From Halocaridina rubra (lineage: Eukaryota > Arthropoda > Malacostraca > Decapoda > Atyidae), in contig JAXCGZ010021008.1 in the NCBI GenBank assembly GCA_037179515.1, positions 1-64,000 on the forward strand: a DNA stretch of 64,000 nucleotides. Direction: 5' to 3'. Made by a program: the position numbers and the translations under genes. Of this stretch, positions 1-8,875 are shown one piece after another. Every line of letters begins with the position of its first letter. Position 1 is the first letter of the stretch. The notes beneath the pieces are model-generated. The model searched no databases. It was not told where the DNA came from and was given only the letters and a program-made list of their open reading frames with translations.

Positions 1-289
1 GATTGAGATAGCAATAACTACCTCCTCGCTTAGCCAATTCCAATTATCAACTACTCTTACACTGAAAAAGTATTTCCTTACATCCTGCGAAGAAGTTTTC
101 TTACCAAGCTTCAAACTATGACCTCTAGTTCTAGAGCCAGCCATATCAAAATATCGATCCCTATCCACTCTATCATAACCATGAAGGAATTTAAAGACTG
201 TCACCATATCCCCCCTCACTCTTCTAGCTTCGAGTGATGGTAAGTCTAATTCCCTCAGCCTCTCATCATAACTGAGATTGCGTATTTCT

Positions 290-290
<1 letters not shown>
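1..290 (-). mobile_element. CR1 LINE, 3' part of ORF2, cut by the window edge
   Basis: On the minus strand this encodes the end of the CR1 reverse transcriptase protein (the block around [18 protein letters not shown], then RTRGHSLKL and [10 protein letters not shown]). It matches the copies at 16.1, 17.7 and 42.7 kb almost base for base. The element's 3' end lies left of base 1. Its 5' end is truncated and passes directly into (GT)n at 291. Confidence 0.85.

Positions 291-370
<80 letters not shown>
291..370. repeat. (GT)40 microsatellite
   Basis: An uninterrupted GT dinucleotide run that abuts the truncated 5' end of the CR1 fragment at 1-290. The poly-His/Thr frame across it is not a gene. 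Confidence 0.97.
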
Positions 371-372
<2 letters not shown>

Positions 373-612
373 TCTGAATATATTTAGAAATTTTGAAATT
401 AATCATTGATAATATTTGAAGCAGAAAACCAGTACAATTATTACCTATTAACATATTGTCAAGGGTCGCGAAAAATAGTGTTTGATATGTAGTAAAAAAA
501 AAAATTAAAAAAAATAAAATCTAATTAATTCAAGAGTTAAATTGTCCCGCTCTCCTGCTAACTATTAGAGTAATTATCGCATTTAAATGTTTCAAAATTA
601 GTCATTATCTTT

Positions 613-935
613 AATGAGTGAGACACTAAGACGGCCGAGGAAAATTACCCTCATCGGGCCTTAGGCACGAAAAAAGAAAAAACCATAATGCAAAGAGAAA
701 CACAGATGGGGAGTATTGTGACTTGTCAGATGTGAAAGGATAATAAGAGTTGCGTAATGAATATCCAAGACTATTCTGTGTAGATGTAGGCATAGAAAAA
801 GACCCGTAACTGAAGGAGGACTTAACACTAAGCTGTCTTAGACAGTCCTAGTTAAGTCTAAAAGACCTTCTGCTGTAGTATCGCAACGGGCGGCTGTTAC
901 CATGGCCCAACCTACTACATGGTACAAGAGCAATT
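613..935 (+). repeat. Dispersed repeat family A, fullest copy
   Basis: About 320 bp shared with copies at 1296, 14228, 15428, 22960, 26650, 28196, 40484 and 55498. Landmarks in order are a start near GACGGGC, the block CTCATCGGGCC, the block GTGACTTGTCAGATGTGAA, the block AATATCCAAGA, and an end near GTAGTATCGCAACGGG. No coding potential or terminal repeats were seen. It is probably a non-autonomous retroelement or the tail of a larger element. Confidence 0.8.
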
Positions 936-1039
936 TATGCCTCGCCCTCTGGCGTGTTAGCACTTGACGAAAGAACTCAGAGGGTAGATGTAAGCTATAA
1001 ACAGATCTGGTAGACACGAAAGTATTTGCCAACACTGAA

Positions 1040-1150
1040 TAAACAAACTTTATTTCCATTTCAATACAATGGGTATTCGTCAGCCAGGGCAAGCCCCAAC
1101 CCCCCACTGTGGTGTCCAACCACAGCAGTTCCTGCCAGTAAACAGCAGTA
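1040..1150 (-). repeat. SINE-B partial copy
   Basis: The reverse complement matches the 3' half of the tRNA-like element at 44340-44525. Shared blocks are TTACTGGCAGGAACTGCTGTG, the GGGGTTGGGGCTTGCCCTGGC region, and a tail of AATGGAAATAAAG. It is therefore a dispersed family with at least two copies here. Confidence 0.75.
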
Positions 1151-1295
1151 TGTGTGTGTTTGTGATGAAATAAATGATCACACATTAAAACACCTGATAA
1201 TAAATTATTTATAAGCAGATGAAAGTGACTCATTGTTTCTCGTTATTGCTTGAGACTGCAATACCATAAGGAAATGATATAAACATATTTCCATG

Positions 1296-1485
1296 AGTGT
1301 AATACTGGGGCAGGCAAGGAAAATTGATCTTAACGGGCCCGGGCACCAAGAAATTATGAGAAGAAAAACCAGTAGCTAAAGGATATGGCAGACGTAAGAG
1401 AATGATGAATAATAATAAAAGGACAGCCTGAAAGAATAGTCAGAGAAACGAAGACCTAGAAATACTGTCGGATTAGGCCCTGAGA
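1296..1485 (+). repeat. Dispersed repeat family A, diverged partial copy
   Basis: The opening block (GGGCAGGCAAGGAAAATTG, then AACGGGCCCGGGCACC) matches family A. The 3' part is diverged or lost. Confidence 0.65.
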
Positions 1486-1528
1486 TGACGATAGACCAGT
1501 ATTTGGAAGGACGAAAGGTCATAAGACT

Positions 1529-1540
1529 TAGGGAAGACAG

Positions 1541-1571
<31 letters not shown>

Positions 1572-2982
1572 CTTTATTTCCAACGTACATTGGGTATTCA
1601 AATAAGATGCATATATATTCCAGATAGACATCTGTGGTGTACGATATAGACATACTAAAACAAACAAATCATAAAGATGGGTGTACTATTAAAATTTACA
1701 AGTAAAATCTTCCTTTAAGAGTAACTTCTTAAGATTATATTTAAAAGTATACACTGAACCAGCATTTTTTAGTTCTCTGGGAAGCTGATTATATAAATGA
1801 GGTCCACGAATGTTTATATCTCTTGAGCCAATATCAGTTTTAGACCTTCGTACTAATAAATCTTCCCCTTGACGGGTAGTTAACCCGGTAACTGAGCTTA
1901 CTGTAGAAAAATTATACAAGCAATCAGGAAGATTGTTTCTTAGTATATTAAAAACAAAGGTACATATATCAAAAACATATTTATCTCTAATCTTTATCCA
2001 TTCTAGATCTTTTAAAACAGGAGAGATGTGCTCGTATTTTCTTACATTGCCAACAGCCACTCGTGCTGCAAAGTTTTGTAACTTTTGTATTCTTTGTAAT
2101 TGAGTCTTATTTGTACATCCCCAAACTTTGAGACAGTAATTAATTAAACTCATAGCTAAGGACTGGACAATTATTATACGAGTTGATGTTTCAAATGAGT
2201 CTTTTACCCTATTTAGATATATTAGAGTACCCATTACTTTTTTATAAATTTCATCTATATGCATTTCAAAATTCATGTAACGGTCAAAATAGACACCTAG
2301 GTTCTTTACCGAGTTCATTGGATTAATGATATTACCGTTAAAATTTATATGAAGATTGTCATCAACTTCTGATAATAATTGTCTGGATCCGATAAGAATA
2401 GATTGGGTTTTAGTTTCATTAAGTAACAGACCATTTTTTAGAAAGTAACGTTTAGCCATATACAAAATTTCTTCTGCTCTACGAATAATATTTTCTAAAT
2501 CATTAATTTCTCCTTCAATTAAGATTTGAGTATCGTCAGCATATTGAATGACATAACAGTTAGGTAAATATTTTACTAGATCGTTTACATATATTAGAAA
2601 AAGTATAGGTCCTAGGATCGATCCCTGAGGGACCCCAAACAATACCTTCTTGCGACTTGAAACTACATCTTTTATTCTGACTGACTGGTAGCGGTTTTTT
2701 AAATAGTTCTCGAACCAGCTTGGGTCAATGTTCATTTTTTTGCATTTTTCTAATAAGATGGTATGGTGTACACTATCAAAAGCTTTAGAAAGATCGAGTA
2801 GTAGTAGCAATGATATTTTCTTATTATCTATATTTTTGTATATTTCATCTGATATTTTCAATAAGGCAGTTTCAGTTGATAATTTTGGCCTGAAACCGTG
2901 TTGACTTTTTGCAATAAGTTTATTTTTTTCAAGAAACTCACTTAACTGATTTGCAACAGTTTCAGGGTCTGAAAGTGGAAGG

Positions 2983-2984
<2 letters not shown>
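1529..2984 (-). mobile_element. 5'-truncated LINE (CR1/L2 group, not the 16-kb family)
   Basis: A non-LTR retrotransposon fragment read on the minus strand. It holds the C-terminal two thirds of the reverse transcriptase, a short 3' UTR with AATAAA, and a (TTA)n tail at about 1530-1568, as expected for target-primed reverse transcription. The 5' end is lost at a (GA)n tract near 2984. The sequence is distinct from the CR1 copies at 16.1-19.1 kb. Confidence 0.85.
1689..2969 (-). CDS. LINE reverse transcriptase, N-terminally truncated
   Basis: An open frame without stops runs from the (GA)n junction to the stop at 1689. It starts near SQHGFRP, contains LDLSKAFDSVHH (RT motif A region), GVPQGSILGPILFLIYVNDL and the catalytic YADDTQ box, and ends with the RDINIRGPHLYNQLPRELK block found at the C-terminus of CR1/L2-group LINEs. 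The frame is undamaged for about 427 codons, so the copy is fairly young. The endonuclease and the start of RT are missing, so the fragment cannot act alone. The first internal Met (2861) is not the true start. Confidence 0.85.
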   Translation of the reverse strand, partial: DPETVANQLSEFLEKNKLIAKSQHGFRPKLSTETALLKISDEIYKNIDNKKISLLLLLDLSKAFDSVHHTILLEKCKKMNIDPSWFENYLKNRYQSVRIKDVVSSRKKVLFGVPQGSILGPILFLIYVNDLVKYLPNCYVIQYADDTQILIEGEINDLENIIRRAEEILYMAKRYFLKNGLLLNETKTQSILIGSRQLLSEVDDNLHINFNGNIINPMNSVKNLGVYFDRYMNFEMHIDEIYKKVMGTLIYLNRVKDSFETSTRIIIVQSLAMSLINYCLKVWGCTNKTQLQRIQKLQNFAARVAVGNVRKYEHISPVLKDLEWIKIRDKYVFDICTFVFNILRNNLPDCLYNFSTVSSVTGLTTRQGEDLLVRRSKTDIGSRDINIRGPHLYNQLPRELKNAGSVYTFKYNLKKLLLKEDFTCKF

Positions 2985-3092
<108 letters not shown>

Positions 3093-3221
3093 GCCTTTAT
3101 TTCGTAACATATTACATATTATATATACTATATCCCATTATCACTAAGGCAAACATTGATCAAGAATAATTACTATACTATTTAGGGCAATTATATCTAA
3201 ATGTATATTATCATACAATCA

Positions 3222-3270
3222 TTGTTCCGGTTTTACGTCACGGACTCCCTTTTCTACCAAGGGCTCATAT
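3222..3270 (-). mobile_element. SINE-A, short 3' fragment
   Basis: The complement of the SINE-A 3' end (GTTCCGGTTTTACGTCACGG, then ACTCCCTTTTCTACCAAGGGC). The rest of the element is missing. Confidence 0.7.
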
Positions 3271-3452
3271 TCCCTTAATAATAAGAAAAAGTCCCTTAAA
3301 AAAGCAAGCATACATAATTGGTTCAAGATGTGTATTCATTTACTTCCATTTACCCGATAACTGTAAAAGACACACTGTCACTAATATCCAAAAAGTATTA
3401 ATGAGTCACTTTATCCGAAGTAAAAATCGGCTGAGTAATAGATAGGATGGAT

Positions 3453-3600
3453 TCGGTTTTACGTCACGAACTCCCTTTTCTACTAAGGGCTAGGACGGTT
3501 GCCTTCTTACGAAGGACTTGTTTTGGCAGATGTAATCGTTACCCAGAGTGTATGCCCTTACTAACCTCAGTCCATGACGGGGCGCGAACCCTCAACCTGC
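3453..3600 (-). mobile_element. SINE-A, 5'-truncated copy with target duplication
   Basis: The 3' three quarters of SINE-A in minus orientation. It is flanked by CTGAGTAATAGATAG on both sides (about 3431 and 3599), a target-site duplication that shows retrotransposition rather than later deletion. Confidence 0.85.
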
Positions 3601-3769
3601 TGAGTAATAGATAGATTTATAATTATATTAATAAATGACATAACCTATTCTTTCAATTTTTTTTTCTAATATGACTTTTCAAGACAAAAAAAATATCTGT
3701 CATTTAGTATGTTTGATTGTAGGGAATCACTCAAAGTAGTATTTTGACATCATATACATTGGTTAAGTT

Positions 3770-3968
3770 AATGTAGTCACCGTGGCTCAGGCGGTAGCGT
3801 CCGCGACTCTGAGGCGTCAGGTCGAGGGTTCGCGCCCCTTTGCGGTCTAAGGTTGGCAAGGGCATGCACTCAGGGTAACGATTACATCTGCCAAAACAAG
3901 GCCTTCGCAAGAAGGCAACCGCCCTAGCCCTTGATAGAAAAGGGAGTCCAAGACGTAAAACCGGAACA
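3770..3968 (+). mobile_element. SINE-A, full-length tRNA-derived element
   Basis: About 195 bp beginning GTAGTCACCGTGGCTCAGGC. A box-like GTGGCTCAGGCGGTAGCG and B box-like GGGTTCGCGCC mark a tRNA-derived RNA polymerase III promoter. A body with GCATGCACTCAGGGTAACG follows, and the end is GACGTAAAACCGGAACAA. The flanks carry near-identical 16-bp direct repeats (CATTGGTTAAGTTAAT and CATTGGTTAGGTTAAT). Confidence 0.9.
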
Positions 3969-4254
3969 ATTCATTGGTTAGGTTAATCACTTAAGTATCA
4001 TACTTTACATGAGCGATTTTGTGATTATATTTCTCAGTATTACTTTGGTTATTATATTGTTGATCTGTAATTAAAATAGAGATTAGACTAAATAAGTGTG
4101 TTGCCTTTCTACAGGTCTTGTAAGACCTACAGAGGTATTTTTATTGTGTATCAGCCATTACAAATATTGATTAAGCCAGTCGCTACAAAAAAAAAAATAC
4201 ATTAGGATAACATCTTACACATTCATAGAAATGGTATATAATTTTCTGTGTCTT

Positions 4255-4380
<126 letters not shown>

Positions 4381-4512
4381 TTTTTACGATAATATAATAA
4401 GACCAAATAGACATCATGTATGAGATAAATTAGAGGACTCGAAGAGAATATATTAAAAAAAAAAAAATTTACACTTTTTTTCAATTCCAGATTATTGGTT
4501 CAATCAGAATAT

Positions 4513-4712
4513 GTTATGGATTCGGATTTGCGTCACGAACTTCCTTTTCTACTAAGGGCTAGGATGGTTGCCTTCTTACGAAGGACCTGTTTTGGCATAT
4601 GTAATCATTACCCTGAGTGTATGCCCTTACTAACCTCAGTCCGTGACGGGGCGCGAACCCTCGACCTGCCGCCTCAGAGTCGCAGACGCTACCATTTTGC
4701 CACGGAGACTAC
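4513..4712 (-). mobile_element. SINE-A, near full-length copy
   Basis: The minus-orientation SINE-A body and head, with the head diverged (CCACGGAGACTAC). The direct repeat ATCAGAATATGTTAT flanks it at both ends, so it is an independent insertion. Confidence 0.87.
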
Positions 4713-4956
4713 CATCAGAATATGTTATAACTTGACTTAATGAATGTATGTAGAACAACACTTACCCGACATTTTTTTTTTTTTTTTTTTTTTTTACTAT
4801 TCAATAAATCGGAAAATTAAATTGAAATCATAGCGTTTCGTACAGCTCCGTACAATATCAAATGATTATTTAGTTGGGAGTGGATGGAAGTTATATATGA
4901 TATATAACATCCACCTTTAGTTTGTATTGAGAAGAAAGATCAGTATCTCTGAGGAG

Positions 4957-5152
4957 TTCCGGTTTTACGTCACGGACTCCCTTTTCAACCAAGGGCTAGA
5001 ACGGTTGCCTTCTTGAGAAGGACTTGTTTTGGCATGTGTAATCGTTACCCCTAGTGCATGCCCCTGCTAACCTCAGACCGTGACGGGGCGCGAACCCTCG
5101 ACCTGACGCCTCAGAGTCGCGAACGCTACCGCTTGAGCCACGGTGACTACAT
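4957..5152 (-). mobile_element. SINE-A, full-length copy
   Basis: Complete from GTTCCGGTTTTACGTCACGG to GAGCCACGGTGACTAC, in minus orientation. It is flanked by ATCAGTATCTCTGAGGAGT on the left and the same sequence with one mismatch on the right, a 19-bp target duplication. Confidence 0.92.
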
Positions 5153-5913
5153 CAGTATATCTGAGGAGTCTTCGGAGTTATTGGAGGACGGGCCCCAAGC
5201 ATCCTAATCTCTGTCCTCAATTTATTTTTACTTTCAGAGTTGGCAGAGTAATACAATCTGGCCTTTTCTCTTTCATGGAAGTAACTAACTTATGTATGTG
5301 GAGAGCTTCCAAAATTTGCAGACATCGAAAATGTTTCACTATGCGTATTGCCCTCTTATTTGTTAGTTTAATTACATGTCTACTTATAGGTTAATTTTAC
5401 TTTATTATTAACATTATTGTTAACATGTTTATTACAGTATTATTATTTTCTAGGAAATCATTATTTAATTTAACAGTATGTATTACCCTCTTACTTAATA
5501 AATGTTTGTTTGTTTGTTTGTTTGCTCTGTATGTAGTATTTTCGTATTTTCCTCCAACATTTTACGTGTGATGGAGGTGGTCTGGTGTTTTTTTTTTTTT
5601 TTCATCGTATTATTTGTAGGCTCGCTCTTTTGCAAGTGATACGTCAATCTTTTGGTCAGTTTAGTTTTCCAACCAGTCTAAGACAACTGAGCCTCAAGCA
5701 TTGACTGCAATCTTCATTGGGGCAGATATATTGGTACACCACATGACTCTGCTGGAAGAGGTTTCCGTTAGATGTGGGCTTGTTTCTTAACATAAGATAT
5801 TTCGTTTTTTATTATTTATTTATTTATTTTTCTTAATATATATATGCAAATCAATTTTCTTTTTCGGATTATTACTTTTTACTCCTCGGCTGTGACACTC
5901 CAGCAGTGCCATC
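5153..5913. other. Intergenic, no feature recognised
   Basis: AT-rich sequence with a short (GTTT)n run near 5506 and a poly-T tract near 5590. The frames here are short and resemble nothing I know. Confidence 0.6.
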
Positions 5914-6045
5914 TGAACGCCTCGTCATTGCCCTTAGAGCAAAGTAATCCCCTTCTTGTTTCTTTTTTGATGCCGGCTACACCCCCCCCCCAAATTTGGG
6001 GAAACAGCCAAGGTAAATGGATGAATGGACTCCTCGTCTTATAAT
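5914..6045 (+). repeat. Dispersed repeat family C, partial copy
   Basis: Shares with 15172-15415 the block CTTTTTTGATG(C/T)CGGCTAC, a C-rich run, and then GGGGAAACAGCCAAGG. Confidence 0.7.
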
Positions 6046-6359
6046 ACCTTTCATTGCTTTTTCTTTTTTTCCTGTAGTCAATATTCATAATTCCATTATA
6101 ATACAGTTATATATTTTGTTTATTTACCGTTTCTGCAGATGGTGTTGGGTATATTTCCTTCTCAAAATAGTGATCTAAATGCTATTTTATTGCCCATTTA
6201 CTTCTTTATTAGAGTATCCATTACTAGTAAAAACTTGTGATACTCTTTCTAATTCTACTCCAACTCTCTTCCAGTCAGATCAGTGAGTAAGAGCTCTTTG
6301 TATGTAAGCTTTTATTACTGTTGCTTTGTATCTCAGAGGTCATTAACTTTCTTGATTTA

Positions 6360-7170
6360 GGCATATATTCCTAAGTCTACCTATTTACTATGAACTTTTG
6401 TAGAAAACGTATTGTTCTTCACTCTAAGGTATATGTCTAAGAAGGGGAGTGCACCATTTATATTAAGCTCATGGGGAAAGTTAAATATGGAATCCACTGT
6501 AAGTTGACTCCTAAGTTCCATGAGCTCTTCTACAGTACTGGTTCATGAAAAATATATTATCTATGTAGTCTATTCTTCTAACTGTAATTCAGAATTAGGT
6601 ATTAAAATAAATATGATTTTTTACTTTTGTTGGTAAGTTTGTGAGAATATTTGTAGTGTTCTTTAGGCTAAGATTTTTGATGGACAAAATATTGTTTCTA
6701 TTAATTATGCTATTTTGTGCAAAAAGAAAAGAAAATAATATTTTTGTAATACTTTTGTAATATTTTGTCAATAAACATATAATAATATAATAATATCTAC
6801 AGTATATAATGAGTTTGTTAATATTTTCGAAGTCTTTCTCCTCTAAATTTCCCATATAGAAAAGGTGAGCCCATAGCTGCACCATCAACTTGCAAATGCA
6901 TCTCTGTACTAGAGCCTATAAATGGTGCTCCCTAAGTACATATTTTGAGGAGTGTTCAGGTATATTAAGTTGTGGGTTTCCTTTGTCTCTGTACACATTT
7001 ATGAGAATAATCAGGATTGTTTCAGTCAACGGAACGTTGGTGAAGAGATATTCTACATCTATCGAGGCAATTATTTCTTTTGGATTTGTTCCTTTTAATA
7101 TATCAAGAAAGTCACCTGAGAATTTGATGTTGTATTTACTTGGGATGTTGCCGACACCAACATTCCCCAT
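6360..7170 (-). pseudogene. Penelope-like retroelement reverse transcriptase, degraded
   Basis: The minus strand encodes fragments in the order expected for a Penelope-like element. EIIASIDVEYLFTNVPL (about 7035-7095) comes first, then DGAAMGSPFLYG (about 6850-6890) matching the DGxAMGSPL motif, then LPFLDIYLRVKNN (about 6420-6470) followed by a stop. Frameshifts and stops break it up, and no single frame spans it. GIY-YIG endonuclease sequence was not found, so the C-terminal end is absent or unrecognisable. It is a dead fragment, recognised from the motif series. Confidence 0.75.
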
Positions 7171-7215
7171 TTATCCGGGCTTTGGACCGGCACTGTCCTT
7201 GCAGTAGCTGGGTTG
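7140..7215 (+). repeat. Dispersed repeat family D fragment
   Basis: Shares the CCCCAT(C/T)TA(C/T)CCGGGCTT and GGACCGGCAC blocks with 12576-12730. It joins the 5' side of the Penelope fragment. Confidence 0.6.
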
Positions 7216-7301
7216 AAATCTTTTTGCCATTAGAATATCATATTATGTTTAGACAACAAATGTCATATTATGCTTATAAAAGCAGAATAATGTTAAGAAC
7301 A

Positions 7302-7438
<137 letters not shown>

Positions 7439-7617
7439 CTAATTTTTTTTTGTAAGCAAAACAGAGGAGAATAATGTTAAGAACAGTTTCTTTTTAATAT
7501 GAAACTACTGTAATGCCTTTTTTTTATAGCAAAACAGAGCCTACTCTTCAGCCATTTGCTAACAGCCAATATTACATTGGTGTTCTCCTATCCCCAGGTG
7601 TATATCATTCAAGAGCC

Positions 7618-7724
7618 TGAGACTTACGAGCTAATTAAAGCCGCGCCAGAGGTCTACCAGCTCTTCCATTCACACACTGATGGTATGGAGACTTGCGAGC
7701 TAATTAAAGCCGCACCAGAGGTCT
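7618..7724 (+). repeat. 70-bp direct duplication
   Basis: The stretch GAGACTTACGAGCTAATTAA plus the next 17 bases (7618-7654) recurs at 7688-7724 with two substitutions. The copies start exactly 70 bp apart. One plus frame (7556-7759) crosses both copies, giving the residues ELIKAAPEV twice, but I do not recognise a protein and make no gene call. Confidence 0.85.
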
Positions 7725-8418
7725 CCCTACCACCAACACACATTCACACAGACACCTGAGGACACTGAAAACAACCTATGAATATTCGAAATTAGCGAAG
7801 CTGAAGAAAAACACACTCATCCTAATGCCATTTTCTTTCCTTGGATGGCTTTTGACATCTTTTCCCAAAGGTTGGTTTGATGCCAGCTGTTCCCTTCAAA
7901 ATATAACGACGAGTGCTTTTATTCTTGTCAAATCATACCCGCTGCCAGCGCCCAACGTCGTTCTCCTGTGAAGTTGCTGATGCATTTCACTTGGACAATT
8001 CTATGGCATCTGGGTGAGAACTCGGAAGCGACGTTTTATATCTATTCCATGAGGCGCCAGCAGGCTTCTGGGTATGAAGACTTGTATCGTCTCAACGGGT
8101 ATGATAACTGGGCTCTGTTTTCGTTTTTCCATCTTCACAGGCCATACGAAGTCTCGAATAATTATTGACGGGGCTTTAATCCATTTACTTGTTTTAATTC
8201 TTCTTTACTGGGAAGCCCTAGGCCAAATATAGCCTTGATTACTTTTAACAGGGCTCGAGTTCATTTAATTCCTTCAAGAAGAACGTAGTAATAACTTCGT
8301 ATGGGAGTCAATAGTAGAGATATATTTGTTTTAGTTGTTTAGTTGAATATTTTTAATTGATTTTTTTTTTAGTTGTTTAGTTGAATATTTTTAGTTGATT
8401 TTTTTTGTTTTGTTTTGT

Positions 8419-8558
8419 GTGGGCGTCCCTAATAGAGGGACAAAATGTGGGCATCCCTAATAGAGGGACAAAAAGTGGGCGTCCCTAATAGAGGGACAAA
8501 ATGTGGGCGTCCCTAATAGAGGGACAAAAAGTGGGCGTCCCTAATAGAGGGACAAAAT
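8419..8558. repeat. Five-unit 28-bp minisatellite, each unit holding a hairpin
   Basis: Five head-to-tail units of exactly 28 bp (starts at 8419, 8447, 8475, 8503 and 8531). Each unit begins GTGGGCGTCCC (unit 2 has GCATCCC) and contains GTCCCT-AATAG-AGGGAC, a 6-bp stem with a 5-nt loop. The last base of the unit alternates T, A, T, A, T. There are no spacers, so it is not CRISPR. It lies beyond the 3' end of the minus-strand gene at 8876-9853. Confidence 0.95.
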
Positions 8559-8564
8559 ACCGCA

Positions 8565-8845
8565 CTGACCCCTTCGTAAAATACAAGAGTTCAGTTTCGT
8601 AGCATACAAGACTTCCTCTACCTTTCGTAACACACGTAAGAATCCCTTTCGTAATATACAAGAGTTCTTCCTTCTTTCGTAACATACTACTTGCTGATGA
8701 ATCTGTGAGAGACTCAAACACTTTCGTATTAATACAAGAAGGTTCCCTCTTTCGTAATATACAAGAGATCTCCGTGTTAATACAAGGCTTTGGTCATCTT
8801 TCGTAATATACGAGAAAACGTCACTCTTTCGTAAATACTTCGGGG
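8565..8845. repeat. Degenerate tandem repeat, core TTTCGTAATATACAAGAG
   Basis: About nine imperfect copies of (C)TTTCGTAAxATACAAGAG at irregular 25-45 bp spacing, for example near 8570, 8595, 8653, 8680, 8723, 8752 and 8797. Two minus-strand frames through this stretch (8485-8721, 8541-8894) translate the repeat and are not considered genes. It lies between the stop of the orphan gene and the 28-bp minisatellite. Confidence 0.75.
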
Positions 8846-8875
8846 TCACACACACTTCTTCGTCATCTCCACATC

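Noticed and set aside
266..454. Long low-complexity frames (His-Thr, Tyr-Ile, Arg-Glu, Leu, Asn, Met-Tyr-Val-Cys repeats), here and at 2951, 4215, 7140, 10220, 10786, 13712, 14531, 15922, 28384, 28810, 42202, 45829 and 56058
   Set aside because: They are translations of di-, tri- and tetranucleotide microsatellites.
3770..3850. True tRNA genes at the GTAGTCACCGTGGCTCAGGC heads
   Set aside because: The same head recurs with the same ~115-bp tail and with target duplications. These are SINE heads.
8419..8558. CRISPR-like array of 28-bp palindromic repeats
   Set aside because: Units are directly adjacent with no spacers, the host is eukaryotic, and no cas genes are present. It is a minisatellite.
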